From assembly GCF_018320785.1 (NCBI RefSeq), contig NC_054867.1, forward strand, positions 55,067,776 to 55,131,775: a DNA stretch of 64,000 nt, given 5' to 3'. The translations under genes were made by a program, and so were the position numbers. The stretch comes from Cheilinus undulatus. Lineage: Eukaryota; Chordata; Actinopteri; Labriformes; Labridae. Below, one piece after another: positions 12,201-24,200 of the stretch. The stretch's first letter is position 1. Every line of letters begins with the position of its first letter. A model generated the notes under the pieces. That model was not told the origin of the DNA and did no database searches. It worked only from the letters and a program-made list of their open reading frames with translations.

Positions 12201-15200
12201 GGTTCACATTTCAAATGTCAAATCAAAACTTCATGAGCAATAACAACATTTCTTCTCATAAAAGCCATGAAAAACAAATCTGTTTTTGTGTTTATCTTCT
12301 TTTAAACTGCTGACATTTCCATATAATGTACAAGAATCATTAACCAGATGTTGAAAAGTCAAGTTCAAGTACTCCTGGGAAAAGGGACCAAAGCTCTCAG
12401 ACTTAGGGCATTTCCTGACTATTTGACAGCCATAATAGAAAATATGTCCAAATCACCATTTTTAGACTCAGAAGGTAAAGGGTTAACAGTGTCAAAAATG
12501 GGTTAAAAGTAGCAAAAAACATGGTGAAAATGGTTTTTAAGTGGCAAAAGGAGGGTTATAAGTGGCAAAAGCAGCAAAAATGAATAAAAACTGACAAAAA
12601 ATGAATTCTAAGTGGCAAAAAAGGTGGCAAAAATAAGGTTAACAGTGGCAACAATGGGTTCAAAGAAGCAAAAAAATGTAAAAGGTGTCAATAAAATTGT
12701 GAAAATGGGTTCAAAGAGGTAAAAATGGGTTATAATTGGCAAAAAATTGGGATAAAAGTGATAATTTAGTCATGAAAATGGGCAAAAACCACTGTGAAAA
12801 TGGCTGAAAGTGGCAAAAAACATGATGAAATGGCTAAAGCCACTGTAAAAATGGCTTAAAGTGGCTAAAACCATGTGGACAATGGCTTTAAGTGGCAAAA
12901 ACCATGGTGAAATGGCTTAAAGTGGCAAAAACCACCGCGGAAATGGCTTAAAGTGGCAAAAACCATGGTGAAAATGGGTTAGCAGTGCCAACAGTGATAA
13001 AAGAAAAAAGACTGGTCAACCATGACCTTCTTCCTACTTCCACATCTACCGTGGTGCTAGGAGAATGAAATGGGTCTGTGTCAGGGTTTCCACTAACCAG
13101 CAGTTGCCGGTCTTTGGCCAGATTCAAGGGCAGATGTCCAACAGCTGAAAATATTACAATTCAAAATGTCTGGCAGAAAATATGCCAATGACCAGATAAG
13201 TAAATATGGAATCCTTATATGTTATGTTTTGTGTTACCTAGAAGATATGTTGTTGTGTTTAGCTGATGTTAAATACAGCAAAATAATGTTAGAGCAAATG
13301 TCCGGTGGTTGTTTTAAATGACTGGAATTCTTGAGGACTGCAGGAGACAAAAAAGTGTAGCAGAAACTCTGGTGTGTGCTGCACGGGTACGGTGGTTTTT
13401 GAAGAAATAAATGGGTTTCCAAATCTTGGGCTTGGATGGGTTCACATCCCAATACAAGCTCTTGAAATGGGCCGAGTATGTTGGGTTTGCATTCACACTG
13501 ACCAGATGGAACCAGGCTTTGTGGTCAAGTGTTCTCAGATCAGTGAGCTGGTGATGTTGGTTTTGGATGGGAGAGTGATAGGCAGTTTAAAAACAATGGT
13601 GTAGACACCACCAGAGTCATATTTGAATAACATCCAGAAATAAGACTGGATCAGGTCAGTGGACATGGTTTTTTGGCCTTTCTATGAGGCATAAATGTGA
13701 CCGCATCACACCAAACTTATTTTCTACATTCGTTGTACATTAGGAGCTCATGAGTCAGGGGAACAGAGAGGTAACTCACCTGTTGTGCCTCTTTCCAGTC
13801 CAGCTCCATATGCTGACACCAGACCAGGCTCTCCAGTCTGGCCTGGTTCCCCGACTCGGACCTGGAAGGGACTTCCTGGTATGTGGGAGCCGTTAAACTT
13901 GACATCGATGGTGTGGATACCGTTCTCTCTGGGGATGAAGCGCACGGCGTATTTGTCTGGAGGACAAACAGGAGGACATGGATGAAACAGAGGACTTTTT
14001 CTGCTTGATGTATTTTTTATCTGTGCAGAAACAACAAATGTCCACGACTCAGGTTTTGTGGGAGCTCTAGACCTCCCTTTACGACAAACGCGGACCTTTT
14101 TCCAGCTCGGTGACGGCGCACTCCTCCAGAGCTCCAGAGGGGCTGTGGACTTTGGCCGTCATCTTTCCCTGTGCTCCGTTCAGACGCACTGCAAAGGATG
14201 CTGGGTGATTCACCTTCAGACCAGACTCCTAGCCAGATCAGACACACGTCAGCGTACAGGAGAAAAATAAACCAGCCTACTGGAGCTGAAGCAGTCATTT
14301 AGTCATAGCTTTTATAGCCAACCACAAACTAATCTGTTCATTGATCAATCAATCACAGTTTTATCTCTTATTTTACATTTGTGCCTGGAAAAAAAAAAAA
14401 AAAAAAAAAAAAAGTTTATGTAACTGTGGAAAGGTGGAAAGACCAGATGAGAACCACTGATTTAAAGAACATTAATCCAGGCCAGTGATACTCAACTCTT
14501 CTGTGATGAACTGTGGCTCTTTAATGTCTTAATCTGAAACATTATTCCAGAGTAGACCATAAAAAAGGGAAACTTCGACCTTGAAAATGACCCATTACTA
14601 GTCACATTAATCAGTTTGTTTTCCACAACAGGAGGCTGTAGTTGTCAACCTTAATTATTTGTATCTGTAAATTTCCATTGCCCTTATTTGCAATTTTTTT
14701 CTTTTTTTTTGCAACTTTAATCAATTTTTGCTGCTTTAGGCCCTTGTTGGCACTTGTTTTTGCCACCTGTATCTCTCTTTTTTGCCCCTTTTCACCAGTT
14801 TTGCCATTCTTCTCTCTCTTTTTTGCCCCTTTTCACCATTTTTGCCACCAGTATCTCTTTTTTGCCCTTTTTCACCATTCTTGCCACTCTTATCTCTCTT
14901 TTTTGCCACTTTTGTACCACATTTGCACCACTTTTGTCTCCATTTTTTTTTACCCCTTTTCACCATTTTTGCCACTAGTATCTCTTTCTTGCCCTTTTCA
15001 CCATTTTTGCCACATGTATCTATCTTTTTTGCCCTTTTCACCATTTTTGCCATATGTATCTACCTTTTTTGCCCTTTTCACCATTTTTGCCACTAGTATC
15101 TCTCTTTTTTGCCCCTTTTCACCATTTTTGCCACCTGTATCTCTCTTTTTGCCCTTTTTCACCATTTTTGCCACTCTTCTCTCTCTTTTTTTCCCTTTTG

Positions 15201-18200
15201 TACCATTTTTGCCACTTTTATCTCCTTTTTTTGTTTTACTCCTTTTCACCATTTTTGCCATCTGAATCTCTCTTTTTTGCCATTTTTGCCACCTGTATCT
15301 CTCCTTTTTGCCCTTTTCAACATTTAAAAAATGCCACTTTTTCCTATTTTTGCCCGCATTTTTGCCACTCTTTGCTGCTTTTTACCCATTTTAGTCACTT
15401 TCACTCATTTTTCCCAACAGTTTTGCCGCTTTTGGACTATTTTTGCCACCTGTAACTCATTTTTTGTCACTTATCACCCATTTTTCCAATTTACCCCACT
15501 TTTCCACTTTTTCTCCCCATTTTTGCTCCTTTCCGCCCAGTTTTTGCCACTTTTTGACCATTTAACCATGTTTAACTCACTTTTAATGCCACTTTAACCC
15601 ATTTTTGCCGCTTTTCACCACTTAGATTGTGGCTCTTATGAAGGTATTTTTCAACAGTTTGGCTCTTTGGTTGAGTAGGGTTGAGTAACACTGGTCTAGG
15701 CTTTGAAAACATTTATAAAAAGAAACCTCACATCTATTTATAGAAAAATCACTACAAGACAAATCACCACTGAGTTTAAAGTTGCAGTTCCAAAGGTAGC
15801 GCTTCCACAGATTCACACACACACACACACAAAGAGACGTACTAAAGGCCTTTTACAGTTTCTGTTTGATTGTTCTGCTTCTAGTTCTATGGTTTGTCGT
15901 ACTGACAGTCCTCTACTCTTACCTGAGCTCATGTTGGTGCAGCTGCAGCAGACAGAGGTGTTAGACTCACAGTTAGACACACTGACAGGGCGCTCAAGTC
16001 TGGAGAGTTTTCTACAAGAGACTCTAAGGCAGGGGCGTAAAACTCAAGGCCCAGGAGCCAAATCTGGCTCGTGGTATGGTTACACCCGGCCCACCAGATC
16101 ACATCATATTCTTATTATAATGGCCCTAAAATATGATGTCTGCAGAGTTCAGCCAGTTTAAAAATGTAAACTTAACCTTGATGATATGAAATATCTTTGA
16201 GTCATAAAAATGTAAAAAAAAAGAAAAAAAAAAAAAAAAAAATAAAATATAAAGTAAAAAAAACTAAATAAAAAGAAATTCATTTGTGTTTTCAGTTCAT
16301 ATTTTCAAATTTGCATTGCACGATTATGACTTCAATCTATTATTTGGACTTTTATTTTATATTTTTACCTTTTACATTTATTATTTTGACTTTTTGTCTC
16401 ATATTTTGACATTTTCAGCTTATAATTTTGACTTTATACTCATTTTTGGCTTTTTCAATTTATAATTCAGACTTAAATCTCATATTTTGACTTTGAAATT
16501 TTTTTACATTGACTTTATATCTCATATTTTTACCTTTCAATTGATAATTTTGACTTTTAATCGAATATTTTGACCTTTTCAAGTTATTATTTCAAACTTT
16601 ATATCATATTTTAACCTTTTAGTTGCACCATTTTAAATTTCACATCATATTTTGGTTTTAAAAATATGTTTGTGACTTTATTTTTATATATTTGCCTTTT
16701 AAAAGCATTATTTTAACATCTAATTTTGTGTTTTGACCTTTTGAACTATAAGTTTGGCTTTTTATCTCAGATTTTGTGCCTTTTGACTCTCCAAGTGCTT
16801 TTCTAGTTTATTTTAGTTTGTCTTTTTTCCCTCTTCATCTCTCTCTGTCCCTCATGTACCATTTGAATATCACTCATCTGTCTTGTTATTTCTCACCAAA
16901 TTAAGAACAAAGAAATACACAGCAGGTCTACTTTCGGCAGACTCGCTGCCTAAACACTTCAATCTGAGGAGACCAGACCACCCCAAACAGGCAGATAGCA
17001 TGCTGTTTGTATGTTTGCTTAATTCCTGGGAGAAATTGTCAAATTGTGATTTCTGGGCTATAGACAAGGATGCTCCTTGGGTCTGAGCAAACCCTGGATG
17101 GAGCTCTGCAGACAGACACTGTGGAAGAAACACTGAACAAAGGAAAAGTTCATCTACAGCTAAAGAGAATTTTAAACTAGTCTATGAGGGAAGGAGGAGG
17201 TCTGTGGAGCCGGCCTCTGTCTGCTGTAGCTAAACAACCCAGAGCCGATGATCCTGTCCATGATGATGAGGAGGATGATGAAGGTCCTGTTAAAAGCCTT
17301 TAAATGAAACACAAGAGAAACACCAGCAGATCCACACCACGCAGAAGAAAGATGACCAGAGCCAGGCAAAAGTTAGAATAATCACGGTTTCCAGAGGATA
17401 AATCGTGTTTTAGTCTCATCTTTCCTCTGGTGCCATCTTTAGAAAATTCAATTGAAAGATCCAGGTTTTCAGTGTTTCCAGGTTAAGGCTAAAGAAAAAG
17501 TCACAACAGATCCAGAATGTTCAGTTTAGAGTCAAACAGCCAGTAGATTTATCTACCAGGGGAAAACGCTAGCAGATATTAAAGTTCAGGGTTTCATTCG
17601 TTTTCTTTAAATCCAGAGATTTTATTTCTACATGATTATAGGAGAAGATTTATTCCTTCATCAGGAATAAAAACATCTGGTTTCTAGATTCTGTGTTATC
17701 TTTAAGTGCATAATAAAATCACTTTCAAATTTTAGACAAGAATGTGCCATAAGCAGTGGTTCTCAACTGGTGGATCAGGGCCCAAAAGTGGGTCACAGAG
17801 CAGTTTTCAATGGGTCGCAAATGTGTCTGGAAAAAAATGGTGGAAAAGGTCTATGAAGAGTGTGCCACCATACCATGGATTTCACTGTTTTATTGTGATA
17901 ATGGGTAAAATAAAAGGGGACATATTATGCAAAAATTACATTTTCAGGCCTTTCTAACAAAAACGTGCCCCTGTCCACAATCCCCTCAAGTACCAAAAAA
18001 AATCCATTTCCTTCCTCCCTCTCTTTCTCCACCTTTCAGAAAATGTGTGGTAAAGCAAGCCGGTCTCAGATTTCCCCCTCATGATGTCATGTGGGGAGTT
18101 AGCCCCGCGCCCAGGTTTGGTTGGCCCTCCCCGCTTGGAGGAAAGTTCCGCCTTCCTCTCCTGATCCTCCTTTCAGCTTCCAGCTTAACTTTGGATAAAA

Positions 18201-21200
18201 GTGTCTGTAACATTGTAACATCAGGAGTGCCACATCCATTTCCTGAGAGGGGTGTGGTCAGGGGCAGAGTCAGACAGCTCATTAACATTTAAAGCTAGAG
18301 AGGGGTTTTTAGACATGCAAAAATTCAATACTGGAGTGTTTTTACAGCAACAAACTTCACAGGCATGTTTTGGGATCAACATAAACTTGTCTTAAAAGGG
18401 TAAAATATATCCCCTTTAAATTTTTTATCAATATTTCATCTCATTTATCTCCTTTGTTGCAATCAAAGAATAACTTTAACCATGTTAATGAAGCACTTTC
18501 TCAAGAATAACTCTGGAAAACTGGTTCAAATGTATATGTTATCACGGGGAAACGAGGTTGTAAAACATTTTTGTCCTGTGTCTTGTTCCTGTCACAAATT
18601 CTGTTCCATCCCAGATCTTCATTGCATTTATTTACTTAACGTGCACTGTTGAAAATTGTGAAAGTTTGGGTTTTGATTTGTCAGGTAAGATGCTGATGGG
18701 CCCTGAGGCTGGACCAGGTGAGAACCACTGCCATAAAGGATGAAAGATCGGTCATTTCCATTGCAGACCTCCAATGATGATTCCTTTAGCGGCTTCCCGT
18801 GGTCAAAGTGTAAACTTCACACAGAAACGACATGTTTGCCTGGCTGTGGTCACATCCAAAAGGCCAGTTGCATAAAGCAGATTAAGCGACCATAACCTGG
18901 CTGTTAAACAGGAAGAGTTCGACTTTTTAGGCATTTTCAGGTTCAGGATGAGGCTGACACTTAATATCTTTACAATCTAACAAGTGCAGTGAAAATACTC
19001 TGGAAACAAATGCACTTAATAATTTATACTTCTACTGTTGTTGTTCTTAAGACTGTCAACTTCTTTATAAGCTGTGATCTCTGAACAACCCAAACAGGAT
19101 TTTAATGTGGATTTCTGTGCAGTAAATTCTGAGAAGTTGCAGTTAGACCATTACTGATGCTGCAGAGATTAGGGATGTGCAATTCTAGTGAAATAACTAT
19201 CAAAAATCACCAGCGATAGTTCAGTTCCAATTATTCTGGTGACTCAAATTTCAACAGATAAGCCGGGTGGTGCAACTTGCAGCTTTAGCTTGAAGCTAAT
19301 ACATAAAGGGTTTAGCATTTAGGAGTGGTAGTAATTTTATCTGAATGCACAATCTGATTGTACTTAACATAGATTAATAAAATAGATCTTTACTGGTCAT
19401 TTGCATTGCTAAAGTCTCTTAAATAAGAGAAGCTAAGCTGTGTTTATTTCGTCGACTAAAACTATGACTAAAAATGTTCATCGACAGCCTTTATTCCATG
19501 ACAAAAACTAGACTGAGACTAACAAAAATAGATCTGTGATGACAAAAACTAGACTGAGACTAACAAAAATAGATCTGTGATGACTAAAACTAGACTGAGA
19601 CTAACAAAAATAGATCTGTGACGACAAAAACTAGACTAAGACTAACAAAAATAGATCTGTGATGACTAAAACTAGACTGAGACTAACAAAAATAGATCTG
19701 TGATGACTAAAACTAGACTGAGACTAACAAAAATAGATCTGTGATGACTAAAACTAGACTGAGACTAACAAAAATAGATCTGTGATGACTAAAACTAGAC
19801 TGAGACTAACAAAAATAGATCTGTGATGACTAAAATTGACAAAAACTTAGTTCCGTTTTCATCAAGATGATTAAAACTAGAATAAAATATGGTTTAGTTT
19901 TCATCAGACATTCTAATTCTGTGATATTTTTCCACTGTGAGTAAATCTGTCTAAAAACAATACATCTGTATCTATTCTTCCTCTCAGCTGTAGAAAGCAG
20001 GGACGCCAGGTTTGGCAAAGAACACACTACCATGATTTAGTACCAGATTTATGCAAGAAAATAAATGCTTGGACTAAAAGAAAAGACTAAATGCGAGGCC
20101 TGTTATGGACTAAAACTAGACTAAAACATTTTGAGTTTTCGTCAACTAAAACTAGACTAAAACTAAAAAGGGTAGAAATGACTAAAATGTGACTAAAACT
20201 AAAATGCATTTCATTTAAAGACTAAGACTAGGACTAAAATTAAAAATAGCTGCCAAAATTAACACTGATGCTAAGTTAGCTGAAACAAATGTATTATTTG
20301 ACTGTAGAGCAGTGGTTCCCAAAGTGGGTCTTGAGATGCTTCCCAAAAAACAAAGAGAATTTTAATGATTTATAATCACACATGTTAATTATCATTGTAA
20401 AAAATATTGTTCAAAGAGTTCAATTTAAAACAAAAGTAAAACGAGAGTAAAAGTTATAAAATCTACCTAAAATGCATGTTTTATATATGATCTTAAATGC
20501 AAAATTGTGCACGTGGAGAATCCGTGTATAATTCAATCAATCAATATTTGATTGATAATTGAATAACAAATAAAAGAAAAAGGGTGGTTTTTCTCATTTT
20601 TGTTTCTGAAACGAAATCAAATGAACAAGTAATGATTTGTTTTTATGATTTTTGATATTTTTGTTAGGATCAAAGCATGGAATATGAAAAAATGGCCATA
20701 GGTGGTCAATATGATGTCATTATTCATTTGCATAACTTGATGTAGGTGTTGTGCTTAGAAAAGCATCCAGAGAATCAAGTGCCCATCGCCGAGCAAGGTT
20801 ATAAATGTTTGGGAATTTTCATTAGTTTTTACCTTTATTTTAGATTTCAGTTTTGTTTTTATTAGTTTTTCCTGCTGGTTTCTTAGTTTTGTTTAGTTTT
20901 GATTTGGAAAAATTACTTCATTTTAGTTTAGTTTTTAGTAGTTTTAGTTTTTGGGGGGAATATGGGACAACTGTCAAGGGCCAGACCCAAAAGGGCTCTT
21001 CACTTTTTATTTTATTTATTCAATTTCTCTGTTTGTATCATCATCCTGCAAGAATGTGTGTTTATAGCTAGATAAGAACATTTTCATCCCCTTTTTTTAA
21101 AACTCTGACTGAACATTTATAGCTGCATGAAAACTTCTCTCTACATTTGAGTTTAAGCAGTATGTGGGGGTCCCCGACCTCTGATGCTGTTATTTGGGGG

Positions 21201-24200
21201 TCACTGCTGAAAAGTTTAGGGACCCCTGCTGTAGAAAATCCAACACCAATGGTTTCCTCTTCCTCCAGTATTTAGTAGCAGTAAGCAGAAATACGTACTA
21301 GACCCAGTGTCTGGTAGCAGCTCTGCATTGCAGTAATAAAAAACATAAAAGATTAAAATAAAAAAGCTTTTCATAAAATAAAACTATTGGATAAAGTCTG
21401 ACCCATCCTTGTGTAGAAATAACTGAAATAATAATAGTTGAATAAATGAATGAATACGAGTATTTTTGGTAAAATTCCCAAACCAGTCGAACCCTTCCAG
21501 TAAAGCCAGTAAAATCTCTCTCCCCCTGACATCACAATTTTATGCAACTGTGCCCCGGAGCCCTTAAGCAAAGCAGGGCAGGCTGGGTGTGGAGGTGTCT
21601 CCTCATGCCTCACCTGAAGACCGGTAACAGTGAGGCGGCGAGCGTCGTTCGCCGGAGCAACCACGGGAACCAGGTAGGGGCTGTCAGGCACGTGCTGGTC
21701 GTTGAACTTGACTGAAATCTCGTAATCACCTGAAGGGTGGATATTAGAAACACAAAGAGTCACAGAGAGGTTCTGTTTGACACCCAAGGATGGATAGATC
21801 GTGTGTTATCTCTACCAGGCTCCTGGGTGATGTAAGAAACCCCACAGGATCCATCTTTGCGGTCGTCGAAGGAGATCTCTGCCCTGCTTGGTCCCTCTAC
21901 GGCGATGGCTAATCCACCGGCGCCGGCTTCCCTGGTCCAGATACTGAATTCAGCTAATAAAGAGAAAAATATAAGTCACATGGTTACGTTTTACCATGCA
22001 AACGACTGAAATCCACTAACCTCATTAATAAGACACCTGTGAGTACAGTTTTAATCCACATGGCTCATCCCTGCAGTTTCAATATTGATATTAAATTATA
22101 AATCTCATCTCCTTGGTGCTTATATCCTGGGACGAGGTCAGCCGACCCATGAAATGGCCTATCTCCCTGTAACTGTAGTTCAACTTAACTATGCATGGAA
22201 ACCTGCTCAATGTGAGGTCATAATGGGGAATGTTAAAGGGGGAGGGACTTTGTGAGTTTACCTGGTTCTCCTGCCAGCGCTCCCTCCAGTCCTGGCCCTC
22301 CTGCTCTCACCTTTGCAGCCCCGCCCTCTCCAAGAGGTCCCACCGTAAACTGGAAGGGACTGCCGGGCACATGCACGCCCCTGTACCTCACGCTCACTCT
22401 GTGCACGCCCATCTCTGTCGGTACAAAGCGCACGCAGTAGGTGTCTTTACCCATGGCAACCAGCTCGGCAGACTGTGTGGCTCCAGAGGGGGAGGTGACC
22501 TCAGCGGTGACATCCTTCATGTCGATGGCTGCAAAAAAGTATTATTATTCTTCTGTGCACAAATGGGATTCACCTACTTGTGCATTTTAATCTAATGCAT
22601 TTTCTGCATTTAGTGTGCAGATATCAGGGAAAGTCTGGTGGTTATTTCTCAGAAACACAAAAGCTGCTACCTATGAAAGCATGCTATTATGCAAACCTTT
22701 TTCTGTACATCCAAGAATAGTTCTACAACGCACCCTCCACCCTGGCCCCGCCCACTGAGCAGTGGGTATCTATGACCCACAGGCCACTGGCTGCTCTCTC
22801 TCTCCCTGCCAGTACCAGACCAGAGACGCCAGAGATGACGCGCACGCGGCCAGGAGAAAGGCTCTGATCCTGGGCAACGTGAGACGAACGAGCCCTTAGA
22901 CCTCTGGATCTTCCAGACCACCAGAGGGAGCAGTAGGAGCGAGAAGGAGAGAGCAACTGACGAGACAAGACCAGGAGGAACCAGCTCACTGGAGGAAGAG
23001 GAGGACAGAGAGGGGGACAACACAAGGAAGTATGGAGGAGAGAGACAAGGACGGAGGGCAGAGAGGGACAAAAGGAAAAGCTGAGGAGGAAGAAAGAAAA
23101 AAGAGCGGATAAGTGTGCAAAAAAAGCAACAAGACGAGACGTAATAGGCATAAAAATGGAAACAAGGAAGAGTGAAGGAAAGGGAAAAGAGAAAAACAAC
23201 ACAAATTACAAAAGCATAAACATGAACATGTTGAATAGGGTGAAGAGAAGGAAAGGCAAAGAGAGGAAAGAAGAAACAGAGATAAGGAAAGGCAGATCTG
23301 GCAGCAGAACAACGAAAAACAACAGAAACAGAGAAAAGCTTTAGATTACAACAGTTTAGGACAAGAAGGAAGAGAAGCGGCTCTTTTTCATGGTTATTCT
23401 CATTCTTATTCCAGAATCTATCCTGATGGATTCTAATAAAATCACTCCAATTGTTGTTAAAGTAGGAAAAAGCACTGAGACGTACTTTTTTATGGAATGC
23501 TGCTACAGCAGACTTTTTCTGCCAGGCTCCTGTTTTGTGGATGCAAATACAGTCATGGACGAAAGTATTGGCACCCCTGGAATTTTTCCAGAAAATACAC
23601 CATCTCTCCCAGAAATTGTTGCAATTACAGATGTTTTTGGTATACATGTGTTCATTTTCTTTATGTGCATTGAAACAACACAAAAAATCCAAAGAAAAAA
23701 GACAAAATTGACATAATTTTACTCAAAAACTGGGCTGGACAAAATTATTGGCACCCTCAACTTAATATTTTGTTTCACACCCTCGGAAAAAAATAACTGA
23801 AACCAATCACTTCCTATAACCATCAACAAGCTTCTTACTCCTCTCAGCTGGAATTTTGGACCACTCTTCTTTTGCAAACTGCTCCAGGTCTCTCAGATTT
23901 GAAGGGTGCTTCTTCAACAGCAGTTTTGAGATCTCTCCATAGGTGTTCAATGGGATTTAGATCTGGACTCATTGCTGGCCACTTCAGAACTCTCCAGCTT
24001 TGTCTCCAACCATTTCTTTCTTCTTTTTTTTGAGGTATGTTTGGGGTCATTGTCCTGCTGGAACACCCATGACCTCTGACCCAGACCCAGCTTTCTTACA
24101 CTAGGCCCTACAATGCGGCCCAAAATCTTTTGATAGTCTCCAGATTTCATGATTCCTTGCACACAGTCAAGGCACCCAGTGCCAGAGGCAGCAAAATAAC

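Noticed and set aside
14642..15597. Long overlapping open frames on both strands (up to 207 codons)
   Set aside because: They are translations of the TTTTTGCCACC minisatellite inside a hAT-like MITE; peptides repeat with the DNA and resemble no protein.
19496..19840. CRISPR-like regular repeat
   Set aside because: The units are contiguous with no unique spacers, and the context is a vertebrate intron; a simple tandem repeat.
22667..23692. 341-codon minus-strand open frame
   Set aside because: It crosses a purine-rich intron tract and a Tc1 terminal repeat, has low-complexity Leu/Ser/Phe-rich sequence and no domain. I considered a filamin C-type repeat-20 insert, but the sequence does not fit.
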